Assembly: GCA_023374025.1 (NCBI GenBank) | Contig: SIJG01000023.1 | Span: 276,197-340,196 of the forward strand | Direction: 5' to 3' | DNA: 64,000 bases | Source of the DNA: Heterodera schachtii | Lineage: Eukaryota; Nematoda; Chromadorea; Rhabditida; Heteroderidae | Shown: positions 1 through 9,600 of the stretch, in pieces | Position numbering within the stretch: the stretch's first letter is position 1 | Layout: the number at the start of each line of letters is the position of its first letter | Position numbers and translations under genes: made by a program | Notes under the pieces: model-generated | Told to the model about the DNA's origin: nothing | Databases searched by the model: none | The model's input: only the letters and a program-made list of their open reading frames with translations

Positions 1-1910
1 CGTTAGGCGCCGCCGGTAAATTTTTTGAGAATTTTACCGCTTTCCTTAACAGTTTTGTTCCAAAAATGACCAAATTTGACTTTTTTTTATGATTTTTGGC
101 CGATAGGCACGGCCGAGAAAAATTTTTTCACTTTTAAATCTATTTTTTTACAATTGGCGAAACAAAAAAAAGCATTGGTTGGAAAATTGAATTAACGCAA
201 AATAAGCGCCAATTTGGCGTTATGCATATAAATTTTTAATTTATTGATAAATTTAAAAATTCGAACTTTCAATATTCGTTTTCATTTTACTAGCGCCTGA
301 AATTACATGGAAGAAATTGCTTAATTTTTGGTGCATTAATTAATTAAATTTCAAATTTTTCTCAATTAATACATTAAACTAGATTTCTCCCGCAAATTTG
401 AAACAATGAAATTGTTGCTTCACAATTTCTTTTCATCCAACTTTTTGAAGGGTGTCACCAACGGTTACCCACTTTTGCTTCGTGCAACCAAAATTGAGGT
501 AAATAATGAACATACCTAATTATTCTCCATCTTGATAAACTCATTTTGTTGAATGTTGACTTTTCTATAAATTTTAGAAATTAATTTGCCTTCAATTTCC
601 TATTTTTTGGCACAAATTTAACAGCAAAAAAACCTTTTTAGCACCTTCGACAATCGAAAATAAAAAGGGCGCACATTTTGCTACTTTAAATTTCAATTTT
701 ATGAATTTTCTAATTTTTTTAGGTTCAAAAACGAAAGTGACCGCCTCAATTTTTTTTCTAACGGCGCCTCTCTTTTTGCGTTTATGTACCCGTTTAAATT
801 GGCGCAATTTTCCCAAACATTTTTTCCCCAATTTCAGCGAATTGACGGCACGGAATTCAATGGCGATTTTGTGAAGAAAATGATGCCCCGGCTTGACTAC
901 CCGGCGCTGCTCCAAGCAGCAAAAGCGGTGGACGAAAGGGCGGCGGACGAATTGCCCAAGGAATTGGGCACCGATTGGGAAAAGGACGACGATTTCCTCA
1001 AAAAGGTTTGGCCATTTCCTCCTTTTGTCAGCCAGCAATGGCACAATACAACAGATTTTTCGGCAATGTCCCAAAATTGGGGCCCAAATTAAAAAAAATT
1101 CCATTTGTGACTCGGTTGGTCAGGCAATTTTGCCTAAATGCAAAGGGATGGTTAATAATATGTGACATATTATGGCATACACTCACTCCCATTTTTCGTT
1201 GACGCTTTTTCTAAACCGAAATATCGCGTAAAAAAAAAAAAATTTAAGGGATATAGAGGCCGAAACTTTGAAAAAATCGCGCCTTGAGAGTCATGCGCCA
1301 GGGATAGGATTATTTCGGGAATCAAATTCTGATTTTGTCGTGGTAAATATGTCTCCCGGGAAAATCCCGAAGGGATTTCCGATCCCGTCCGAGCTCTCTA
1401 ATTAGGGTTTCGTGATTGTTTTTTCCCTAAAAAACTTCCTAAGCGAAGGATTTGAAAAAATTGGTCCAATTTTTAAAAAATCCCCCCTCAAATTTGAACT
1501 TTTGCTGAGTTCGTCCATGAATTATGCTTGGTTTCAGGTCCACTCTCTGCTGGTCAGTTACGAAATTGTGGAGGGCGAATTGGAGTGTCCGGAGAGCCAT
1601 CGAATTTCAACATCAAAGAAGGCATCCCAAACTTTTTGGTCGGTGCCGACGAAGTCGAATGAATGAATGATCATCATTTTATTTGTCCACCATTTCTTGA
1701 ATTTTCAAATATTTGTTTTTTTTTACAATAAAATGATAAATGCTGATTGATTTTGCCAACGTTTGTGTAAAAAATGGAGCCTTTTCTGGGCGACAAATAA
1801 ATTAAATTCGGCTTTCTTTAAAAAGAAATGACACATTCAAACCAGAAAAAATGAAGAATTCTACCATCTTGGGTTTACAAAAAAGAAAATTTTCGTAATT
1901 TAGAATTTTT
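1..1910. repeat. Direct duplication, copy 1 (contains frameshifted TRMT112)
   Basis: This segment is repeated in the same orientation at about 3132-5000, offset by about 3.1 kb. Similarity begins at the first base of the window (so copy 1 may extend further left) and fades around 1900. It covers the whole TRMT112 gene, including introns and 3' flank. Introns and flanks have accumulated many small differences while exons 1 and 2 are nearly identical, which suggests a duplication old enough for neutral drift. Confidence 0.9.
406..1662 (+). pseudogene. TRMT112: TRMT112-like gene, copy 1, frameshifted in last exon
   Basis: The family product is the small zinc-binding activator of several tRNA, rRNA and release-factor methyltransferases. 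Exons read as 406-498, 838-1005 and 1538-1662, all with GT-AG boundaries. Exon 1 begins MKLLLHNFF and encodes the family's typical N-terminus; exon 2 continues in frame; exon 3 begins VHSLLVSYEIVEGELECPES. After the CPES motif one T is missing (run at about 1602-1607) relative to copy 2. The frame then reads ISTSKKAS and misses the original stop at 1660-1662, ending at 1664-1666 with a changed C-terminus of about 18 residues. The conserved GIPN segment is lost, so a fully functional product is unlikely, although a near full-length altered protein could still be made. A sequencing error in a T run is the main alternative. Confidence 0.8.
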
Positions 1911-2489
1911 CAAAAAAAAAAAAAATCCTAAAGCAAACCGAAGAGTGCCACAGGCAATTTAAATATTTGAGGCCCACTTTTTTGGCCTGAGGCAATTTAT
2001 GAAATTTTCTTTTCCATGATTGAGTAATTTTCGGTTATTAAAAAGCAAAAGTCCGACGGAGGGAGAGACAGGAAAAAAGAGATTCCTTGGTAAAAAAAAA
2101 TATAATAAATTAGGTATTTGAGATATAAGTATAGAAAAAAGAAATAATAATTTTTTAATTTAAATTTACAAAAAACTACAGAATTTATGATAAATTTTAA
2201 TCAGTTTTTTTTTTGACATAGACAAGAGAGTGAGAGAGAGCGAGCGAGCGTTAATGAAAGGAGAACTAAAGTGGTCGTCGGCGTGCGGCGACATGGCGAC
2301 CACCTGCTGTTACTGCCCCCCCCCCCCCCCCCCCCACTTTCTCCCTTCCCTTTCCTTCCCCTGTCTGTGGTACACACTCTCCTACGTTTTCCTCTTCTGG
2401 AAGCACTCTCTCTCGTCCGTCCTGTTTCTTTCCTCCCATTTCTCCCTCCCGTTAAACGCTATTTTCCATATCTCTACTCCCAAATGTGC

Positions 2490-2569
2490 AATTTTGGTCT
2501 CCTAAAATGCTACCCATATGTTTTCGATGCTGCCGGTTCCATTTCCGGAACCCATTTTGCTGTTCCTGC
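2490..2569 (+). promoter_or_regulatory. Conserved proximal 5' flank of U2 snRNA (putative PSE region)
   Basis: The 80 bp before U2 nucleotide 1 are nearly identical at the second intact copy (40439-40520, minus strand), including CTACCCATATGTTTTCGATG and a GGTTCC(A/G)TTTCCGGAACC inverted repeat. Nematode snRNA promoters use a proximal sequence element about 50-65 bp upstream. I infer it lies here and have not matched a consensus. Confidence 0.45.
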
Positions 2570-2759
2570 ATCGCTTCTCGGCCTTTTGGCTAAGATCAAA
2601 GTGTAGTATCTGTTCTTTACGGCTTAATCTCCGTAACGACCCCTACCGGGGTCAAAGAGATTAACCAATTTTTGGAAAAAGGTCGTAGCAGGGGGCTTGC
2701 CCCCTCTCGACCGCGCGTCGGCCCGGTATTGCACTTACCTCCGGGAGCGGCGCATCTCC
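2570..2759 (+). ncRNA. U2: U2 spliceosomal snRNA, copy A (complete)
   Basis: The 190-nt sequence begins ATCGCTTCTCGGCCTTTTGG, the near-invariant U2 5' end. It contains the branch-point recognition segment GTGTAGTATCTG, then stem-loop IIa/b sequence, an Sm-binding site AATTTTTGG, and stem-loops III/IV ending in GGTATTGCACTTACCTCC. All landmark elements are present, so this copy should be functional. It pairs with the intron branch point in the major spliceosome. Confidence 0.96.
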
Positions 2760-3131
2760 TCCGCGGGGGAGATCAAAAGAGTAAAAGCATTGGGAGAAGC
2801 AATTGAAAATGCCAAGGGATTGGTTCTTCAATGTCATGGGGTGAAGCTCGGAAATTTCAATTTTTCGCACCCCTCCTAGGGAATGGAACACATTTGTTTG
2901 CGGGACGGGATCCCGCAGGATTAATCTCGCAAAATCCCGCATTTAAAATTTTCGGGAAGCCGCGCGGGATTGCGGGCCTTATGAAAGTTCGAAAAAACTT
3001 GTTAAAAATATTCAAATTTTGAAAAACAAAGAGGTCGGCAGATTTTGTATTGCTTATATCACTTTTTTCGGCACTTTTTTCCAAAAAAAATTTTTTGGAG
3101 AACGGAGGGGGTCGGGGGGGGGGGCGGCCGT

Positions 3132-5000
3132 GCCGTTAGGCGCCGCCGGGAAAATTTTTGAGAATTTTTACCGATTTCTTAACAGATTTGTTCCAAAAAA
3201 TGACCAAATTTCACTTTTTAAATCTATTTTTTTTACAATTGGCGAAACAAAAAAAGCACTGGTTGGAAATTTGAATTAACGCGAAATAAGCGCCAACTTG
3301 GCGTTATGCATATAAATTTTTTAAATTATTAGTAAATGTAGAAATGCGAACTTTCAATATTCGTTTTCATTTTACTTGCGCCTGAAAATACATAGAAGAA
3401 TTTGCTTAATTTTTGGTACTTCATTTAATTAATTTTCGAATTGTTCTCAATTAATACATTAAAATAAGAATTGTCCCTTAATTTGAAACAATGAAATTGT
3501 TGCTTCACAATTTCTTTTCATCCAACTTTTTGAAGGGTGTCACCAACGGTTACCCACTTTTGCTTCGTGCAACCAAAATTGAGGTAAAATGATGGACAAT
3601 TCACAATTACTCATCTCATAAACTCATTTTGTTGAGTGTTGACTTTTCTATAAATTTTAGAAATTAATTTGCCTTTAATTTCTTATTTTTTGGCACAAAT
3701 TTAACAGCAAAAAAACCTTTTTAGCACCTTCGACAATCGAAAATAAAAAGGGCGCACATTTTGCTACTTTAAAATTTTCAAATTTATGAATTTTCAAATT
3801 TTTTTAGGTGCAAAAACGAAAGTGACCGCCTCAATTTTTTTTCTAACGGCGCCTCTCTTTTTGCGTTTATGTCCCATTTAAATTGGCGCAATTTTCCCAA
3901 ACATTTTTTCCCCAATTTCAGCGAATTGACGGCACGGAATTCAATGGCGATTTTGTGAAGAAAATGATGCCCCGGCTTGACTACCCGGCGCTGCTCCAAG
4001 CAGCAAAAGCGGTGGACGAAAGGGCGGCGGACGAATTGCCCAAGGAATTGGGCACCGATTGGGAAAAGGACGACGATTTCCTCAAAAAGGTTTGGCCATT
4101 TCCTCCTTTTGTCAGCCAGCAATGGCACAATACAACAGATTTTTCGGCAATGTCCCAAAATTGGGGCCCAAATTAAAAAAAATTCCATTTGGGACTCGGT
4201 TGGCCAGGCAATTTGGCCTAAATTGCAAAGGGATGGTTAAAAATCTGTGTCATATTATGGCATAAACTCACTCCCGTTTTTCGAAAACGCTTTTTCTAAA
4301 CCGAAACATTGCGTAACAAAAAAAAAAAATTTTTTTCCTAGGAAAATAGAGGCCGAAATTTGAAAAAATCGCGCCTTGGGAGTCAGGCGCCAGGGATAGG
4401 ATTATCGGGAATCAAATTTCGATTTTGTCGGCGTCAGTATTTCCCGGGGAAATCCCGAAAGATTACAATCTCGTTCGGATTCTCTAATTAGGGTTTCGGG
4501 ATTGCTTTTTCCTTAAAAAACATCTCTAAGCGAAGGATTTGGAAAAATTGATCCAATTAAAAAGAAAATCCCCACTCATAATTTAGACTTTTTCTGAGTT
4601 TCATCAATGAATTATGCTTAGTTTCAGGTCCACTCTCTGCTGGTCAGTTACGAAATTGTGGAGGGCGAATTGGAGTGTCCGGAGAGCCATCGAATTTTCA
4701 ACATCAAAGAAGGCATCCCAAACTTTTTGGTCGGTGCCGACGAAGTCGAATGAATGAATGATCATCATTTTATTTGTCCACCATTTCTCGAATTTCCTCA
4801 AATATTTGTTTTTTACGATAAAATGATAAATGCTGATTGATTTGCCAATATTTGTATAAACGAAGCCATTGTTTTTGGCGACCAATAAATGAAATTGGCC
4901 TTCCTTTAAAAAATACACATTTTAATCACAAAAAAATGCAAAATTTCTTACATCTTATGCTTATCAAAACAATAAAATTGCGAATTTCTTATTTAAATAG
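3132..5000. repeat. Direct duplication, copy 2 (contains intact TRMT112)
   Basis: This is the second unit of the duplication starting at position 1. Its left edge is the same GTTAGGCGCCGCCGG sequence found at position 2. The two units are separated by about 1.2 kb holding the U2 snRNA gene and its flanks. Confidence 0.88.
3491..4753 (+). CDS. TRMT112: Multifunctional methyltransferase subunit TRM112 homologue (copy 2, intact)
   Basis: Trm112 proteins bind and stabilise several S-adenosylmethionine methyltransferases acting on tRNA, 18S rRNA and translation release factor. Exons 3491-3583, 3922-4089 and 4628-4753 join in phase 0 with GT-AG introns and give 128 residues, the usual family length. 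The sequence starts MKLLLHNFFSSNFLKGV, has the FNGDFVKKMMPRLDYPALL core in exon 2, and ends with VSYEIVEGELECPES followed by the GIPN motif and an acidic tail. The N-terminal CxxC of yeast Trm112 is absent, as in other metazoan homologues. The start codon is the first in-frame ATG and gives the conserved MKLL(x)HN N-terminus. A GATAAA/AATGATAAA-type sequence about 70 nt downstream may act in polyadenylation. Copy 1 upstream is frameshifted, so this is the likely working gene. Confidence 0.93.
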
Positions 5001-5042
5001 AATTAACATTTTAAAAAAAATTTCCGCTGGGAAAAAATGTGT

Positions 5043-5114
5043 TGGACCTTGTGGGGATTGAACCCACGCCTTCTCGCATGCAAAGCGAGCACTCTACCAC
5101 TGAGTTAAAGGCCC
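5043..5114 (-). tRNA. tRNA-Ala (anticodon UGC)
   Basis: On the minus strand the sequence reads GGGCCTTTAACTCAGTGG and ends AAGGTCCA. The 7-bp acceptor stem includes a G3:U70 pair, the identity element for alanyl-tRNA synthetase. The anticodon stem CTCGC/GCGAG encloses loop TTTGCAT with anticodon TGC. The D arm (TAACTCAGTGGTAGAG) and T arm (GGGTTCAATCC) carry internal A- and B-box promoter sequences. There is no intron and no encoded CCA. The discriminator base is A, as expected for alanine. Confidence 0.96.
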
Positions 5115-5155
5115 GATGATGAGACAAGCTTTCATCAAGCTGATATCCATTTGAT

Positions 5156-5545
5156 TTGCTCATATTTGTGTTCTTCGTAACCTTGTTTCTCCTCCTCCAC
5201 AATGCTAACACTTACAGTTTCAAGAGATACGTGAGCCAAAAACTTGTCACCAAGAAAGAGAAAATTCAAAATAAATCGCAAATGCAAACTATGGAAAATA
5301 AATGTCTAGGTTTCTATATTCATGAATCAAGATTATTTGTTATATTAAACGCCGATTCATACAATACATTAAAGATTGTTTTACAATATGTCAACCTCTG
5401 GAAGCTGATATCGTTTAAATATTGTAGTCAGATCGCCAAGAAATGCGAATTCGAGATAAAACCAAAAAAAAATTGTCCACCTATATTTTCTGCCACAAAA
5501 TTATACGAGGAATTCATTGGTCTTTGTCTACTGTTCATCAATTAA
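5156..5545 (+). CDS. Hypothetical small protein with signal-peptide-like start
   Basis: An uninterrupted 129-codon ORF in very AT-rich DNA, just downstream of the tRNA. It begins MLIFVFFVTLFLLLHNANTY, a hydrophobic run that would serve as a secretion signal or membrane anchor, followed by a lysine-rich stretch and a tail with five cysteines. I recognise no family. An ORF of this length is unlikely but not impossible by chance at this base composition, and no TATA box, splice structure or homology supports it from the sequence alone. It may be the remains of a gene. Treat it as a prediction only. Confidence 0.3.
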   Translation: MLIFVFFVTLFLLLHNANTYSFKRYVSQKLVTKKEKIQNKSQMQTMENKCLGFYIHESRLFVILNADSYNTLKIVLQYVNLWKLISFKYCSQIAKKCEFEIKPKKNCPPIFSATKLYEEFIGLCLLFIN

Positions 5546-6607
5546 AGCCAATTGATTTAAGCGCACTCGTACTTCCGAGGAAAGCCCAACACATTCAAAA
5601 AATTCATAATTTTATTACCAATGTATTATTTCTAATCCGACTCCTTAAATTTAATAATAGCCCCCCTTTTCAGTTATATGTTTTATATGCAATTTAATTT
5701 TATTTTATTCATTTACTCACACTGAAAATGAACAAACAATGAATGGACCGTCAACATTTTTGCTGGTGTTTTACCGTGTTAACTTTTTGTATAACAAAGA
5801 ATAAAAAATGAAACGAATAAAATTAAATAAACGCGCAAGAGCGTGGGCAAATAAAAGAAAAACAAAATGGAATTAAAAAATAGGTAGTTGAATAACAACA
5901 AAAACCAACACGAAATCAACGAACGGAGAAAGGAGGAGTGTACGGTATGATGTGTGTATGTATGGTAGGTAATCAAATGATGATAATGATAAATGGTAAT
6001 GTTTGTTTGATTGTTTTTTGATGATCCGCCGGATTCACTGTTTTGATGAGATTAATTAGGTAATTAAATAATAAAAAAAACTGCGTTCAACAAGTGTATA
6101 AAAAAGATGGAGGGACAAAAAAGCAACAACAAAATCAACAACAGAAATCAAATCAATATTTGAAATGATGCATAATTAATATGTATGTGTTTGTGTGGAG
6201 TGGTAATTTAGGAATTAAATCATCGAAATGACGACGGAACGGAACAAACAACAAAGAGAAGGAAAGTATCGGCTTTTTTGGGGAAAAGACGTAAAATCGG
6301 GTTAACAAAACAATCATAATATTCAAGAAAGACTTTGCCAACGAACTTTCCATTTGCTTCTCTATTTACTTTGGTGTCTGTCTTCTTTCCGTCTTTTTTC
6401 ATACTGTACTATCATAATATAAATATCATTGTTCATATACTGTATTCACCATCATTATTCCGCCCCCACCATCATATAACATTAATATTTTCAAAATTTT
6501 TCGTTTTCATCATCGCCCATTCATTCATCGTCTGTTTGTTGGTGTGTGTGTATCGGTCGGTCCGTCCCCGTCAAGCAGTCCTTTCCCTTCCCTTCCGCTC
6601 CGTTTGT
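5546..6607. other. AT-rich intergenic region, no gene seen
   Basis: The region between the hypothetical ORF and the 3' end of NUP155 is AT-rich with short T and A runs. The short ORFs on either strand look like chance. The part nearest 6608 probably includes the NUP155 3' UTR. Confidence 0.6.
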
Positions 6608-9600
6608 TCATCCCATTCGCTCCAGCTGGGCCTGCAACAGTTCCATCCGTTGCTGCTGCGTGCCGCCAGCGGCCATTGCCGCAGCAGCGCCCCGGTGCTG
6701 TTGCTGCATGTTCAGTTGCAGTGCGGCCAGGAACTCCAGCAGCGAGTGCGTCAGCATTTTTCTGCAACAAAATGATGATGAAGCAAAATACCAGTGATTG
6801 TCTTTGGCCTATTTGTGTCTCATTGGATAGTGGCATTTTCCCAAGAAGCTTTTCTCTCCACCTTTCCGATGTTGATCGTTGTTGTTGTGGTCGTTGCTGA
6901 GGCTGTGATGGCTGCTCATCTCGGCAAAATCGTTCGCCCACGGTCAATGCCAACTCCAACATGAACTTGTGTGCGCTCGCATTCACTCGCCAAAATTGGT
7001 CAACCCTGAAATTGAAACGTGACATGTTAATAGCATTAGTTTATTACAACAACAACAACAAAAAATGAGGACGTGACAAAACCTAGCCGTCAAATTTTTT
7101 AAAAATTGTGGGCGGCGAGCTTTTGGGGTACATCCAAAAAAAACATCTGTCAGTGTCCCGCCGGCCCACCTGTACTGTTCCGAAGCAATCGTCACCAATT
7201 TGACCAGTTTGATTTCCGCGTCTCGGCACATGTCCAACAGCCATTGCGTCGGCGCCGCATTCTTCAAACAGAACATCAACAGCTCGCGCAGGATGAAATC
7301 TGAAAAAGAAAACAATGAAAATGTATTTTAAAATTTAAATTTGGCATTCCGACCAAATGGTACAAATTGTGGCGACGATTTGTAACGCTTGCTGAGCCGA
7401 AGCAGTTGCGAGGAGATGGCTTTCTGTGTCCGCTCCATTGCGCCACGGTTCAGCACAAAGTGTTGGAGTTCTGAAATTATTGGCATCATTTATCGGCACC
7501 ATAGGTGAACAAGGGGTGCGCCGGCGTCGCACCCCCCCCCCCCCCCCCCCTCGTTCGTCGTAAGGGGGGCGGCTGTAAAGGAGGGGGGGGGGGGGTCGTC
7601 GTGGGGGGGGGGGTCTTAACGAAGGGGGAAAAACCTAAAATTTGCACATTTTCCTTAGCGAAATCAATACAAAATTCAAAAAAAAAATTTTTCCGGCGGC
7701 GCCTAGCGGCACCGCCGGACACCAAAAATCCCAATTCCTCTTAAAAAATTGGCTTAAAATCGCAAAAATTGGCCATTTTTGGTGAAAATCTGTTAACAAA
7801 TGGCATTAAAAATTACAAAATTTCTCCCGGCGGCGCCTATCAGTACCGCCGGCCCCCCTGTTACCGAAAAATTTTTTTGGAAAAACCGCGCCAAAAAAAA
7901 AAACTGTGTTTTGAATAGCAAAAAAAAAAAAAGGTCGTCGCCGGGAAAAATTGGGGGCCTTCGTACGAAAAATTGGTCCTGGCGCACCCCCCTGCGCCAA
8001 TCGTCCGTAGTATGTGGGCCTCGCCCCGGCGCACCCCTTGTTCAGGTATGATCGGCACACCAACATTTAATTAGGTTTGTATAACAAGTTGTGACGAAAA
8101 AGTACAAAAACAAATTTCAACACTTTGCCAGACACTTTAATAAGCCTGAAACGGTACCACCCATATTTTTGTACCCCCACCTTTCTGCAAGAAGTCACGC
8201 CACACGCCCTCCACAATTTCGGCATCGTAACGCCCGGCACAGTGCAGCACACTCAGCTTCACTTCCTCCAGTCCGTACGCGTTCGCCACCCGGTACAGGT
8301 CGGTCAGCGAGCACAGCTGGAAGCTGAGCGTGTCTAACACCTCACGACCACGGGGTGTCATCTCCACATCAATGCCGGCGTCCGACTCGAGCAGTGCCCT
8401 GAAACGAAATTATTAGTCCGATATTTACTGTGTAATAAATAAACCACTCTTGAGGCCTCGAAAAATTTGGAATTTTTTTAAAGGGAATTTTTTTTTGGTT
8501 CCCAGAAATTTCTGTCCAAAACTCACTTGGTCCTCAGTTGAATTTGTGCAACGTCAAGTTTGTCTTGGACAGCCTGGCGCAACTCCGTGTTAGCGCGTGT
8601 TTCGGGTGCCGATTGGACACACATCAAAGCATGGGACAGGTGGTCAATCCGTTTGGTGATGTTCAATCGACTTAACATAACAAAAAAATTAAAATGCAAA
8701 ACCATATACAAAAAAACAAACAAACACAGAGCCAATGGAAGCAAAAAATGTTTACCCATCCAACGCGCGAAACTATTTTTTCGGTGGCACAAGTTATTCC
8801 CTTGTCCTTCCTCACGGAGAGGGGAATGTGATGCATTCATATAAATGACCCGCCTCTCCCCCTGTTTTCCCCACTTGGTCCGCTTGGATGCCATGTTGTC
8901 GAGCACGCGTGCCGCGTCCAGGTAGTTACCGCTCCGTTCGTGATACTTCCACAACATGTCCATGTAGATGGGGCCCTTGCCTGCCTCAATCTCGTGGAAC
9001 AGAAAAGTCTCCAAATGCCTCGGTTTTTGCTAAAAGTTGTGGAATATTTTTTTTAAGCCGAAAATTTGTGTGAAAAATATATGCGTGGGTTGGCCAGAGC
9101 AGCCGGTACACACCTCAATGAGTTGGTCAGCCATGCCATTGCCGAGCATCCACTGGAACACCGCCACACAAGCGAGTTCGTCGTCCGAGTCCAACACCAT
9201 GCGAATCACCTGACAATGAGCAACGGGGAAAATTTTATTTTTTAAAATAATAAAAAAAGAAAATCGTATGCATTTCATCAGAATACGGATGTCCCCTACC
9301 GCGGAAATTTTTCAAAAACTAAAATAACAGTTTGTCTCTATTACTAAATAACATAGTAACACCACCATCACCACACCTTGTTCCGCTCCATCTCCGCTTG
9401 GGCCGGTGACAGTTGCGTTCGGCACGCGTCCGCGGACGGGAACACGCATTGGCCCAGTTGGAGTTGGGCAAGTTCAGCGGCACGACCACCACCACCAGCA
9501 GTGGTGCCACCACGTGATGAGATGGCCAGCGTGTGCAGCAAGCGCAACGTCTCCAGCACACAGTTGTACGCCTCCTGCCGCTTGCGCCATGCGTCCGCAA

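Larger units (their letters stand above)
1930..2890 (+). repeat. U2 snRNA repeat unit A (gene plus conserved flanks)
   Basis: Flanking sequence shared with the minus-strand U2 locus near 40.1-41.1 kb extends about 640 bp upstream of the U2 start. It includes a segment with GAGGCCCACTTTTTTGGCC and the CGTCGGCGTGCGGCGACATG stretch. It also runs about 110 bp downstream. The unit includes GA/CT-rich DNA and a poly(C) run of about 18 bases (2317-2334). Confidence 0.8.

Noticed and set aside
592..1104. 170-codon minus-strand frame opposite TRMT112 copy 1 (and its twin at 3784-4188)
   Set aside because: It is a shadow of exon 2 and intron 1 on the other strand. The plus-strand exons match a known family with correct splice sites.
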